This document shows positions 1 through 7,517 of a DNA stretch of 64,000 bases, piece after piece. The stretch is from Acidimicrobiaceae bacterium. Its GTDB lineage: Bacteria; Actinomycetota; Acidimicrobiia; Acidimicrobiales; RAAP-2. The first letter of the stretch is position 1, and every line of letters starts with the position of its first letter. The translations under genes were made by a program, and so were the position numbers. The stretch lies in assembly GCA_027314705.1 (NCBI GenBank), contig DAHVAJ010000026.1, positions 18,998 through 82,997 on the forward strand. The letters are read 5' to 3'. Under the pieces are notes generated by a model that saw nothing but the letters and a program-made list of their open reading frames with translations, was not told the origin of the DNA and made no database searches.

Positions 1-379
1 GAATTGCGGCGCACTTCTGATCGTAGGGAGCGGGGTCCGCGCCGGTCAGGGCCGAAGGACCCCACGGAGCCCACCTCCCGTGTCCGCGGCCGGCCCCGTC
101 GCTGCTCCGGCGGGATCCCCCGGCCGCCTGGTCGGGCCGGCAGCGGGTGGGTGGCGGGAGACGGCCACGGCGTCGAGGGCGGTCGAGGGGGGTTCGGGTG
201 GAGTACCCGTCGGGCAGCGGGGAGCGGGATGGCTCCGGGCCACGAATGGCCCCCGACGACAGGGCTGGGGACGCCGGCGCTTCGGGCGGGCCCCGGAGGC
301 GGGACCCCCGGACGCGGCGACGGGCCCGCACCAGGGTGCAGGCCCGTCGCCCGGGGGGGCCCGCCGGCGGCCCACCGTG
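1..379. other. No supported gene
   Basis: Reading frames here are open only because of the GC content. Their translations are Arg/Gly/Pro-rich, overlap each other on both strands and show no family motif or convincing ribosome binding site. The segment lies downstream of the phosphoesterase gene. It may hold the end of a gene beyond the window edge or plain intergenic DNA. Confidence 0.5.
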
Positions 380-415
380 CCGCTCGGCGGGCCGACCTCA
401 CTGCCCGCCGAGCGG
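380..415 (-). terminator. Hairpin across the stop codon of the phosphoesterase gene
   Basis: A perfect 13-bp inverted repeat, CCGCTCGGCGGGC (380-392) and GCCCGCCGAGCGG (403-415), is separated by a 10-nt loop. The TGA stop of the minus-strand phosphoesterase gene (398-400) lies in the loop. There is no T-tract, which is usual for high-GC actinobacterial terminators. Placing the stop inside the loop could let the last ribosome affect folding; that is inference. Confidence 0.55.
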
Positions 416-2215
416 GCTCCGGCCCGGATCGTGGCTGCGGACCACCGCACCGGTCGCCGGGTCGAGGACGAGGGTTCGGACGGGCTCCTGGGTGAAGCGG
501 AACATGTTGTCGAGCGTCCCGGCCGAGGCGTCGGCGCTGCCGTTGCCGAGCCGGGCCCCGTTGAGCCAGTTGTCCTCGACGAAGCGGATGATCGACGACT
601 GCGTGGTGAAGGTGTTGTCCACCGAGTTCCTCCGGCTGTAGGGCGAGACCACCAGGAGGGGGATCCGCGGGCCGACCCCGCACCGGGCCTGCTCCGGCGT
701 GCCGGTCGACGTCTTGGGCACGAACGCCGGCGACGAGCCGCAGGCGCCCGGTGCGGTCAGGGAGTCGAGCGCGGTCTGGGACTGCGACGTGATCGGGCCA
801 AGCTGGTGGTCGTACCACCCGTCCGAATCGTCGTAGTTGATGATGACGGCGGTCGACTTCCAGGTCGGCAGTTGCTCGAGGTGGTTGATGGTCGAGGCCA
901 GGAAGGCCTGCTCGTCGAGCGGGTCCGAGTAGCCGGCGTGACCGTCCTGGTAGGCGGGGGCCTTCAGGTAGGAGACGGCCGGCATGTTCCCGGCGTCGGC
1001 CGCGGCCCAGAAGTCGGCCATGCCGTACTGGTGGTTGGCCTGGTCGCTGTGGCCGATGGCTGCCACGGAGGTGGGCGGCAGGTGCTGGGGGTTGGCCGTC
1101 GAGGCGTAGTACTGGAACGGCTCGTGGTGGGGGATGTAGTCCGTCACCGTGTGACCGCCGACGTTGGCGTGGTTCTCGGCGCAGATCTGGGCAGTGGTCG
1201 GAGGCACGCCGTGGCCCGGCACGTAGCCGTTCTCGAACCCGCCCTGGAACCAGCCCCAGGTCACTCCGGCGTTGTCCAGCAGGTCGCCGATGTTCTGCCC
1301 GCCCATGGCGATGGTGCCGGCGGGGGCCTGCCCGTCGCCACCCTGGATGGACGGGGCGTACGAGCACACGTCGTAGTAGGGGTCGGCGTCGCTGATGTCG
1401 GTGGCCGGGCCGGCCCCAGGCCCGCCTGGGGCGGGGGTGGTGGCCGCGGTCAGGGTCAGTGGCGTGGTGCCCGCCGGGAGGGTGCAGTTGACCGGCGTCC
1501 CCGACGGCCAGTAGGTGGCCCGGGCCGGACCGCACCGCACGCCGTAGGTGTTCCCGCTGGTGACGTTCAGCGCCCCCGGGGTCGACGGTCCCACATTCGT
1601 CCCGTACGAGTTGTCATTGAGGGCGAAGTTCTGGGCGTAGTTCCACAGCGCGGTGACGGTGTTGCCGTCGTAGTAGTCGAGCACCGCCTGGTTGTTGGCC
1701 GGGTCCTGCGAGGTCGTCACCGGTGCGTTGTTGCCCACCGCGGCCAGGCACTGGGCCAGCGAGAGCCCGCCGCCGGTGTTGGCCGGGAAGGCGTCCATCA
1801 GCCCGTGGTCGAAGGCCTTCTGCTCGGCGCTGTAGCCGTGGTTCTGGTCGCAGGTGAGCGCCTGGGCCGGATCGAGGCGCTGGGGAGTTGCACCGTTCGG
1901 GTTGGCGGCGAGGAGGGTTCCGGTGAGGCCGTTGACCGACGGGGTGCGGGGAGAGGCCGTGAACGGCGTGCCGTCGGTGTTGGCGGCGTTGGGGTAGGTG
2001 GCGAAGTAGTGGTCGAAGGAGACGTTCTCCCCGAAGATGACGACCACGTGCTTGATCGGGGTGGCCGTCGCCGCCCCGGTCGTCGCGTCAGTCGGGGCAG
2101 CGGGAGGGAGGGAGTCGGACCGGGCGACGCCGGGCACTGTCACGGCGGCCACGCCGACGGCCAGCACCGCCGCGGTGGCGGCCCGGCGGAATCGGCGGGC
2201 AGGTCGGATGGGCAT
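398..2215 (-). CDS. Secreted phosphoesterase (phospholipase C / acid phosphatase family)
   Basis: A 605-aa exported hydrolase expected to cleave phosphate mono- or diesters such as phospholipid head groups outside the cell. The start at 2215 follows a good AAAGGAA site and opens an N-terminus with an Arg-rich n-region and an Ala/Val-rich core ending near residue 32, a typical Sec or Tat signal. A longer open frame upstream (to 2467) has no signal and no RBS. Family motifs are present: ENVSFDHYF (63-71), where the family has ENRSFDHYF; HEPFQYY near 363; and NYDDSDGWYDH near 465. These are the metal and phosphate-binding blocks of the bacterial phosphoesterase family that includes PlcC and AcpA. 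Length and domain content look complete. The neighbouring desaturase is divergent. The exact substrate cannot be read from sequence. Confidence 0.85.
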   Translation of the reverse strand: MPIRPARRFRRAATAAVLAVGVAAVTVPGVARSDSLPPAAPTDATTGAATATPIKHVVVIFGENVSFDHYFATYPNAANTDGTPFTASPRTPSVNGLTGTLLAANPNGATPQRLDPAQALTCDQNHGYSAEQKAFDHGLMDAFPANTGGGLSLAQCLAAVGNNAPVTTSQDPANNQAVLDYYDGNTVTALWNYAQNFALNDNSYGTNVGPSTPGALNVTSGNTYGVRCGPARATYWPSGTPVNCTLPAGTTPLTLTAATTPAPGGPGAGPATDISDADPYYDVCSYAPSIQGGDGQAPAGTIAMGGQNIGDLLDNAGVTWGWFQGGFENGYVPGHGVPPTTAQICAENHANVGGHTVTDYIPHHEPFQYYASTANPQHLPPTSVAAIGHSDQANHQYGMADFWAAADAGNMPAVSYLKAPAYQDGHAGYSDPLDEQAFLASTINHLEQLPTWKSTAVIINYDDSDGWYDHQLGPITSQSQTALDSLTAPGACGSSPAFVPKTSTGTPEQARCGVGPRIPLLVVSPYSRRNSVDNTFTTQSSIIRFVEDNWLNGARLGNGSADASAGTLDNMFRFTQEPVRTLVLDPATGAVVRSHDPGRSPLGGQ

Positions 2216-2670
2216 GGGCAGGTTCCTTTCGTTGGCGACCCGCGGACGGGGGTCGTAGCGACCATCGCGCCCGCGGTTGACACGAACGCCACGGACGCGG
2301 TGCGGGGAGATGAACTCTCCGTGACGTGGCCCGTCTGGGAGTTCACCCCGCCGCGCCTCCGGGCACGCGCCGGACCACCCGGAGGTCCGGGAACCCGACC
2401 GGGCGCCCCTCGGGCCCTCCGGGACGCCGACCGGCGCGCACCCTTCGGGCCAGGTGCGCACGCCCACACCCTGGTCGGGGCTCGGTCTCCCGACGGCTGA
2501 CGGGCCGGGGGTGCGTGGTACGCTGCGGGCATCGCCGACGCTCGGTCGACGTGGTCCGTTCGGGTGCAGATTCGAGTTGGCCGTCTTCGACTCGAACGGA
2601 GCACCGGCATCTCCATCTCCCTCGTTGCGGCCTCGCCGGCCGCGGGCGCCCGCGTCACGGTCGGTGCCCG
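2216..2670. other. Divergent intergenic region (phosphoesterase / desaturase)
   Basis: About 455 bp without a supported gene, between the phosphoesterase (leftward) and desaturase (rightward) starts. A TACGCT hexamer at 2519-2524 fits the actinobacterial -10 pattern TANNNT on the plus strand and would give a leader of roughly 140 nt for the desaturase. No clear operator repeat was seen. Confidence 0.4.
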
Positions 2671-3654
2671 GTGACGGGTACGCTCGCCACCCACCCGCTT
2701 CCGTCGCCGGCTCCGGCGGCCGACCCGCCCCCGACGGCCGGTTGGCCCGACGTCCTGGTCACGGTCGCCGTCGTCGTCGTGCCCTTCCTCGCTCTGGTCT
2801 GGGGCGCCGTTCGCCTGTGGGACCACGGCATCTCCTGGCTCAACGTCGGCCTGACCGTCTCCCTCTACCTGGTGACCGGGTTCGGGATCACGCTCGGCTA
2901 CCACAGGCTCTTCACCCACCGCAGCTTCCGGGCCGTCAGGAGCCTCCGCATCGGACTGGCCATCGCCGGCTCGATGGCGGTGGAGGGCTCGGTGATCAGC
3001 TGGGTGGCCCACCACCGGCGGCATCACGTCTTCGCCGATCGCCCCGGCGACCCGCACTCGCCGTACCTCGCGGCCGGCGGTACCGACCGCACGGTGCGGG
3101 GCCTGGTCCACGCCCACGCCGGGTGGCTCTTCTCCGGGGTGCCGTCGGACCCGCGGCGCTGGTGCAGGGATCTCCTGTCCGATCGCGACCTCGCGGTCGT
3201 CTCGGCCCTCACGCCGCTGTGGATCGCCCTTTCGCTCCTGGTCCCCTTCGGCATCGGCTGGGCCGTCACCGGGTCGTGGACCGCCGGGCTGGTGACCCTG
3301 ATGTGGGCCGGCCTGGTGCGGATCGCCCTCCTGCACCACATGACCTGGGGCGTGAACTCCCTCGGGCACATGTTCGGCCGCCGTCCCTACGACACGGCCG
3401 ACCGGAGCGGGGACGTCCCCGCGCTCGCCGTCCTCTCCCTCGGCGACTCCTGGCACAACTCGCACCACGCCCATCCGGCCCTGGCCCGCCACGGCCGCGG
3501 TCCGGGCGAGATCGACCTCTCGGCCGGGGTCCTCCGGCTGCTCGAGCGGTGGGGGTGGGTATCGCACGTGCGCTGGCACCCCGGACCCGCACGGACCGAC
3601 GACCGGCGGGGACCCGCCGTGCTGCAAGCGACAGGAGGCAGCCGCCATGCCTAG
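2671..3654 (+). CDS. Membrane acyl-lipid/acyl-CoA desaturase
   Basis: A 327-aa integral membrane di-iron enzyme expected to introduce a cis double bond (delta-9 type) into fatty acyl chains. All three histidine boxes are in place: HRLFTH (78-83), HHRRHH (114-119) and HNSHH (262-266), with hydrophobic segments between them, matching the stearoyl-CoA desaturase-like family in order and spacing. The start is taken as GTG 2671 because it gives the usual short N-terminus before the first membrane segment; the open frame runs further upstream but reads as Arg/Pro-rich noise. The Shine-Dalgarno sequence is weak. The 3' end overlaps the next gene's ATG by 8 nt, so the two are probably co-translated. 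Electron donor genes are not adjacent. Confidence 0.88.
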   Translation: MTGTLATHPLPSPAPAADPPPTAGWPDVLVTVAVVVVPFLALVWGAVRLWDHGISWLNVGLTVSLYLVTGFGITLGYHRLFTHRSFRAVRSLRIGLAIAGSMAVEGSVISWVAHHRRHHVFADRPGDPHSPYLAAGGTDRTVRGLVHAHAGWLFSGVPSDPRRWCRDLLSDRDLAVVSALTPLWIALSLLVPFGIGWAVTGSWTAGLVTLMWAGLVRIALLHHMTWGVNSLGHMFGRRPYDTADRSGDVPALAVLSLGDSWHNSHHAHPALARHGRGPGEIDLSAGVLRLLERWGWVSHVRWHPGPARTDDRRGPAVLQATGGSRHA

Positions 3655-4018
3655 GCGAACCACGAAGAAGCTCATGTCCCGTAAGGGACCGTCGCCGGCC
3701 GACCGCGGCAAGGGGGAACGGCGCAGGGCGCCGGCGGCCGTCTCGGACGACCAGGTCCTCGAGCTGCGCGAGACCGGGGACTCGTTCTCGGCCATCGCCC
3801 GACAGCTCGAGCTCCCGCGCGCCGCCCACGCCCACGCCGCCTTCCTGCGGGCGCTGCGCGCCCGGGAGGGGGCCGACCGGCGCGAGCTGGTCGGCCGCGA
3901 GACGGAGCGCCTCGACCGGCTCGAGCAGAGGATCCGCCGGCGGGACGCGGCGCAGCCGGAGAAGCTGGTGCGGCGACTCAAGGCGCTTGACATCCTCCGG
4001 GAGACCCTCCCGACATGA
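3647..4018 (+). CDS. Small basic helix-turn-helix-like protein
   Basis: A 123-aa protein of unknown role. Residues 1-30 are strongly basic and disordered-looking. Residues 33-56 read as a compact helix-turn-helix of the type in which a 'SFSAIARQLEL' recognition segment follows 'VLELRETGD'. The C-terminal half is highly charged and probably one long helix (residues 60-118), which could oligomerise. It overlaps the desaturase by 8 nt and the next gene by 4 nt (ATGA), so the three form one transcription unit. The start ATG at 3647 is fixed by those overlaps. It could be a DNA-binding regulator of this small operon, but no target is visible. I do not recognise a named family. Confidence 0.7.
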   Translation: MPRRTTKKLMSRKGPSPADRGKGERRRAPAAVSDDQVLELRETGDSFSAIARQLELPRAAHAHAAFLRALRAREGADRRELVGRETERLDRLEQRIRRRDAAQPEKLVRRLKALDILRETLPT

Positions 4019-4296
4019 GCGGTGCCGAGGTCCCGGGCTGTGCCGTCTGCGAGCGTTCCGGCGACGTGGCCGTGGAACCCCGCAAGCGCACACTGGCCCG
4101 GGGCACCGATCCCGAGGATCCCTCGTTCGGGATCATCGCCGTCCTGCCCGACATCCGCCTGTGCGCCGAGCACGCCGAAGCGCTGACTGCCGGCGAGCTC
4201 ACGATCGGGTGGTGCGACAACGAGGGTTGCCGGCTCTACGGTCCGGACGGGGGGCCGTCGCCGTGCGGTGCCCTCTTCACCCCGCTGCGCCGGTAG
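4015..4296 (+). CDS. Small cysteine-rich conserved protein, putative metal-binding
   Basis: A 93-aa protein whose ATG overlaps the previous stop as ATGA. It has five or six cysteines arranged as a CxxC pair near the N-terminus (C9, C12), a single Cys followed by His (LCAEH) in the middle, and a further WCDNEGC group plus one Cys near the C-terminus. This pattern suggests one zinc site or a structural zinc knuckle. No enzymatic motif is recognisable. It belongs to the desaturase operon by overlap. Confidence 0.65.
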   Translation: MSGAEVPGCAVCERSGDVAVEPRKRTLARGTDPEDPSFGIIAVLPDIRLCAEHAEALTAGELTIGWCDNEGCRLYGPDGGPSPCGALFTPLRR

Positions 4297-4326
4297 GCCG
4301 AGGCCCGCCGGGGTCCCGGGGCGACA

Positions 4327-4348
4327 TCTCCACACGGTCTGCACACTC
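4327..4348. promoter_or_regulatory. Tandem 11-bp repeat, candidate OmpR-family response-regulator site
   Basis: Two directly adjacent 11-bp repeats, TCTCCACACGG (4327-4337) and TCTGCACACTC (4338-4348), share TCTsCACAC. Two half-sites at 11-bp centre-to-centre spacing is the usual binding geometry of OmpR/PhoP-type regulators. The site lies upstream of the small-protein/two-component cluster starting at 4434, and the same motif recurs just after that cluster (7049-7081). Autoregulation by the response regulator at 4986 is inference. Confidence 0.5.
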
Positions 4349-4433
4349 CCTTCATCGGGCCGGCACCCGCCCGGTGTTGCCTGGGGGTACCGGCGGGCGG
4401 TTCGCCCGGGGCAGCGGCGAGGAGGCGACGGTC

Positions 4434-4775
4434 GTGGGAGCGAATGAGCAGTCGGCGGCCGGGGAGCGGTCCCCCTCCACGGACCGCACGGCGGCGGGGT
4501 TCCTCTCCTGCCTGTTCTGCGGGCTCGGCCCCGCGGACCGGGTCGTGCCCGACCTCGGTGACCTGGCCCGGACCGTCGACGGATGGCGGTGCGCCGATTG
4601 CGGCGGCCAGGAGGCCTGGTTCTTGCCCACCTCGGCCGGGGTTCCCGCCGTCGTCCGGGTTGGAACGGCCGCCGCGCTGGTGGCGGCCCCGCCCGCGGCG
4701 GGCCCGCCCGTACACCGCTCTGCACCGGGGGAGCAGTCTCGGACCGTCCCGGCGGCAGAGGTCGTCCGGTGCTGA
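4434..4775 (+). CDS. Small zinc-ribbon protein
   Basis: A 113-aa hypothetical protein. GTG 4434 is chosen because an AGGAGG site ends 8 nt before it; frames extending further upstream have no such site. Two CxxC pairs, CLFC near residue 27 and CADC near residue 53, form a classic four-Cys zinc ribbon. The remaining C-terminal 50 residues are Ala/Pro-rich. Its stop overlaps the next start, and the two-component system follows, so it probably sits at the head of that operon under the 4327 repeat. Function is unknown; redox or metal sensing is possible but unproven. Confidence 0.55.
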   Translation: MGANEQSAAGERSPSTDRTAAGFLSCLFCGLGPADRVVPDLGDLARTVDGWRCADCGGQEAWFLPTSAGVPAVVRVGTAAALVAAPPAAGPPVHRSAPGEQSRTVPAAEVVRC

Positions 4776-4933
4776 CCGGCTGGCCCATCGTCGGCGGGGT
4801 GTGGGTGATGGTCGGGGTGGGCCTCGTGGTGCTGGCCCGTCGGACACGGGGACGGGCCTCGGTCCCGGTCGTCGTGCGCGAGCAGGCGTGGCGTGAGGAT
4901 GAGGTACCTGCGGAGGACGAAGTACCGGGCTGA
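4769..4933 (+). CDS. Very small single-pass membrane protein
   Basis: A 54-codon frame from GTG 4769, overlapping the zinc-ribbon stop by 7 nt and preceded by AGAGG. It encodes one hydrophobic helix (about residues 5-23, rich in Gly/Val), followed by a basic stretch (RRTRGR) and an acidic tail (DEVPAEDEV). The positive-inside rule places the tail in the cytoplasm. It lies 52 nt before the response regulator. It could be an accessory or connector membrane peptide of the sensor kinase system, but that rests only on position. A chance frame cannot be excluded. Confidence 0.45.
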   Translation: MLTGWPIVGGVWVMVGVGLVVLARRTRGRASVPVVVREQAWREDEVPAEDEVPG

Positions 4934-4985
4934 CCAGGACCGGCACCGCCCGCCCGTCGGTGACAAGCTGTCACGGGAGGGCCTG

Positions 4986-5684
4986 ATGGCAGCGACCGTG
5001 CTGGTGGTCGAGGACGAGGCGAAGCTGCGCGACGTGTTGCGCTCGTATCTGGAGCGCGCCGGCTACGCCGTGCTGACCGCCGGTAGTGGTGCCGAGGCCC
5101 TCGACCTCACCACGACGGCCGCGCCCGACCTGGTCCTCCTCGACCTCCGGCTGCCCGACATCCCCGGCGAGGCCGTGGCCCAGGAGATCCGGCAGGTCTC
5201 CGACGTGGCCATCCTCATGCTCACGGCCAAAGCCGGGGAGGACGACCGGATCCGGGGCTTCGAGGCCGGGGCCGACGACTACCTGACCAAGCCGTTCAGT
5301 CCCCGCGAGCTGGTGCTGAGGGTCCAGGCCATCCTGCGCCGCGGTCAGGCGGCCGCCGACCGGAAGGTCCGGGAGTCCTTCGGTGGGGGTGAGCTGGTCA
5401 TCGACAGCGAGCGGCGGGAGGCCTTCGTCCGGGGGGCACCGGTGGAGTTGACGCCGACCGAGTGGGGCGTGCTCAACGCACTGGCCACCACCCCCGGACG
5501 GGTCTACTCGCGGGCTGAGCTCATCAACCGCGTCCGAGGCTACGAATTCGAGGGGTACGAGCGCACGGTGGACTCCCACGTGAAGAACCTGCGGCGCAAG
5601 GTCGAGCGCGATCCGCACCACCCGGCGATCGTCGCCACGGTCCTCGGTGGCGGCTACCGGCTCAACCTCCGCCGCGATGGGTGA
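4986..5684 (+). CDS. OmpR/KdpE-type response regulator
   Basis: A 232-aa cytoplasmic transcription factor. Receiver domain, residues 4-115: acidic pocket V-V-E-D-E (8-12), phospho-acceptor Asp53 in LLDLRLPD, Thr80 and Lys102 in the TKPF motif. A winged-helix DNA-binding domain follows from about residue 135 to the end, with the typical ELTPTEWGVL, RVYSRAELI and GGGYRL blocks. ATG 4986 is supported by a GGGAGGG site; the upstream in-frame ATG at 4893 would add unrelated sequence. Its 3' end overlaps the kinase gene by 8 nt. The winged helix resembles KdpE-like regulators, but no potassium transport genes are nearby, so the signal is unknown. Confidence 0.93.
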   Translation: MAATVLVVEDEAKLRDVLRSYLERAGYAVLTAGSGAEALDLTTTAAPDLVLLDLRLPDIPGEAVAQEIRQVSDVAILMLTAKAGEDDRIRGFEAGADDYLTKPFSPRELVLRVQAILRRGQAAADRKVRESFGGGELVIDSERREAFVRGAPVELTPTEWGVLNALATTPGRVYSRAELINRVRGYEFEGYERTVDSHVKNLRRKVERDPHHPAIVATVLGGGYRLNLRRDG

Positions 5685-7029
5685 GCCGCGTCCGCTGCTC
5701 GGCCCCATCGGCAGCCGCATCGCCCTGGCCACGGTGGGGGTGGCGCTCGCCGCCATCGTCGTCGTGGCCGTCCTGACGCTCGTCGCCGCCCTCCACGACG
5801 TCAGCCAGCTGGTGACCCAGGAGGAGGACCGCACCGCGGCCCTCACGGCCGAGGTGGCAGGGAGCGCCTACCGGGCCGCCGGCTCGTGGGACGCGGCCGA
5901 CCTGCGGGTCGTGGCCTCCCTGGCCGCCGAGAACCAGGCCGAGCTCATCATCCGTGACCAGACGGGCCAGCAGGTGACGCTGCCGGTCGTACCCGGGGCG
6001 TCGACCACTCCGCCCCACGGTCCGCTCGTCTCGGAGGCGGTCATCGCCGACGGACGGCACGTGGGCACCTCCGCCCTCCACTTCCACCGTTCGAGCTACC
6101 CGGCGGTGGCCGCTCGGGTGCGTGACGCCCTGGCACGCACGGTCGCCCTGGCCGCCGGCCTGGCCGTGCTCCTCGCCCTGGGTGTCGCCGTGGCGCTGTC
6201 CCGGTGGATCACCCGGCCCGTGGTGCGCCTGACCGACGCCGTCCGCTCCCTCGAGTCGGGCGACGGCGAGGCCCGGATCGGCTCCGACGGCGGCACGGGC
6301 GAGCTGGCCGAGCTGGCGGCCGCGTTCGACCACATGGCCGACAGCATCGTCCGAGAGAACGAGCTGCGCCGTGCCGTCGTGGCTGACGTGGCCCACGAGT
6401 TGCGTACGCCGCTGGCCATCCTCCAGGCCGGCACCGAGTCGCTGGCCGACGGTCTGGTGGCGCCCACCCGCGAGAGCCTCGCCTCGCTGCACGAGGAGGT
6501 GCTCCGCCTCGGCCGGACCGTCGAGGACCTGGACACCCTGGCGTCGGCGGAGGCCGCCGGCCTGCGGCTCGCCTGCCGGTCCGCCGACGCGGCCGAGGTG
6601 GTCGAGCAGGTCGGCGCGGCATGGAGGGCTGCCTTCGGGGACGCGGCGGTGGGCCTCACCGTCGACACGGCCGAGGCGGTCGCGTGGATCGATGCCCACC
6701 GGGTCGGCCAGATCGTGACCAACCTGGTGTCGAACGCCCTCAAGTTCTCCCGCCCGGGCGACGAGGTGACGGTCACCGCCCGCCCGCACGCCGGCGGGGC
6801 CCGCATCGTGGTGGCCGACACCGGGATGGGCATACCGTCCGAAGAGCTCGACCACGTCTTCGACCGCTTCTGGCGGGGCAGGGAGGCCGGGCGGCTGGCC
6901 GGAAGCGGCATCGGCCTCGCCGTGGTCCGCACCCTGGTGGATGCCCACGGCGGACGGGTCTCTGTGACCAGCACGCCCCGGGGGGGTTCCCGGTTCACGG
7001 TGTGGGTCCCCGGCCCCGCTCCACCGTGA
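5677..7029 (+). CDS. Sensor histidine kinase (HAMP, HisKA, HATPase)
   Basis: A 450-aa membrane kinase partnered with the response regulator at 4986 (8-nt overlap). Order: transmembrane helix about 20-42; extracytoplasmic sensor loop about 43-145 with no recognised domain; second transmembrane helix about 150-173; HAMP linker; dimerisation domain with phospho-acceptor His240 in VAHELRTPL; then the ATPase domain with N-box TNLVSNALKF near 348, VADTGMGI and FDRFWRG, ending in GSGIGLAVV. All catalytic blocks are intact. The start ATG at 5677 is fixed by coupling to the regulator. The sensed signal is probably periplasmic. Confidence 0.93.
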   Translation: MGEPRPLLGPIGSRIALATVGVALAAIVVVAVLTLVAALHDVSQLVTQEEDRTAALTAEVAGSAYRAAGSWDAADLRVVASLAAENQAELIIRDQTGQQVTLPVVPGASTTPPHGPLVSEAVIADGRHVGTSALHFHRSSYPAVAARVRDALARTVALAAGLAVLLALGVAVALSRWITRPVVRLTDAVRSLESGDGEARIGSDGGTGELAELAAAFDHMADSIVRENELRRAVVADVAHELRTPLAILQAGTESLADGLVAPTRESLASLHEEVLRLGRTVEDLDTLASAEAAGLRLACRSADAAEVVEQVGAAWRAAFGDAAVGLTVDTAEAVAWIDAHRVGQIVTNLVSNALKFSRPGDEVTVTARPHAGGARIVVADTGMGIPSEELDHVFDRFWRGREAGRLAGSGIGLAVVRTLVDAHGGRVSVTSTPRGGSRFTVWVPGPAPP

Positions 7030-7048
7030 GTCCGACCGGAGCCGGGAA

Positions 7049-7081
7049 TCTGCACACGATCTCCACATGCGCTCCACGGCA
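7049..7081. promoter_or_regulatory. Three-copy 11-bp repeat, candidate response-regulator site
   Basis: TCTGCACACGA (7049-7059), TCTCCACATGC (7060-7070) and GCTCCACGGCA (7071-7081) follow one another at exactly 11-bp spacing. The first two match the motif upstream of the small-protein/two-component cluster (4327-4348). It lies 20 nt after the kinase stop with no clear gene immediately downstream, so its regulatory output is uncertain. Confidence 0.45.
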
Positions 7082-7393
7082 ACCGCACGGCCTGGTGGTT
7101 CAGTGAGTTCCGTGGAGATGCAAGGGAACCGGACGAGGAGGACCTGGGACCAGCCGGTCTGTCTCCCCACGGCGTCGCGCGGAAGGCACCCCTTGGGTGT
7201 TGTAGGCGGTCCGCTGGACGTCCCGGTCTGTTCCAGGTCCGACGTCCGCCATCCGTGCGGTCGACGAGCGGAACCGCCATCGGCGGAGACGGGCCGCTCC
7301 GTCGACCTCCGGGTCGCGGCACCGGTTACCCGGCATCCCACCTGACTGCCATCCGGTCGGCGGGCCCGAGGTCACTGCGGGCCCGACCGTCAG

Positions 7394-7427
7394 CCCCGGG
7401 GCCAATTCGTTGGCACTGGCCCCGGGG
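7394..7427. terminator. Bidirectional hairpin between convergent genes
   Basis: A perfect 11-bp inverted repeat, CCCCGGGGCCA (7394-7404) and TGGCCCCGGGG (7417-7427), has a 12-nt loop. It lies downstream of both the kinase (ends 7029, rightward) and the FAD oxidase (ends 7518, leftward). The stem is almost all G-C; a short TTT follows on the plus strand at 7438. Confidence 0.6.
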
Positions 7428-7517
7428 ACGATGGCGGTTTCCGCCTGCTGAGGCCGCCGGAACGGTGCGCCGCCCCCCCCGGCTCACCGGTCCGGCCGCC
7501 GAGGTCTCCCCGGGCCC

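Larger units (their letters stand above)
7030..7517. other. Intergenic region without a supported gene
   Basis: About 490 bp between the kinase and the convergent FAD oxidase. It holds the three-copy repeat at 7049-7081, an inverted ATCTCCAC-like half-site near 7112-7119 and the terminator hairpin at 7394-7427. An open frame from 7067 lacks a ribosome binding site and its translation resembles nothing. Confidence 0.5.

Noticed and set aside
80..2500. 806-codon plus-strand frame opposite the phosphoesterase gene
   Set aside because: Shadow of the minus-strand gene caused by codon-position GC bias; the product is Arg/Gly/Val-rich with no motif, while the opposite strand has a full enzyme with a signal peptide.
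7067..7345. Possible small gene after the sensor kinase
   Set aside because: No ribosome site, start overlaps the repeat array and the translation is low-complexity; left as intergenic.
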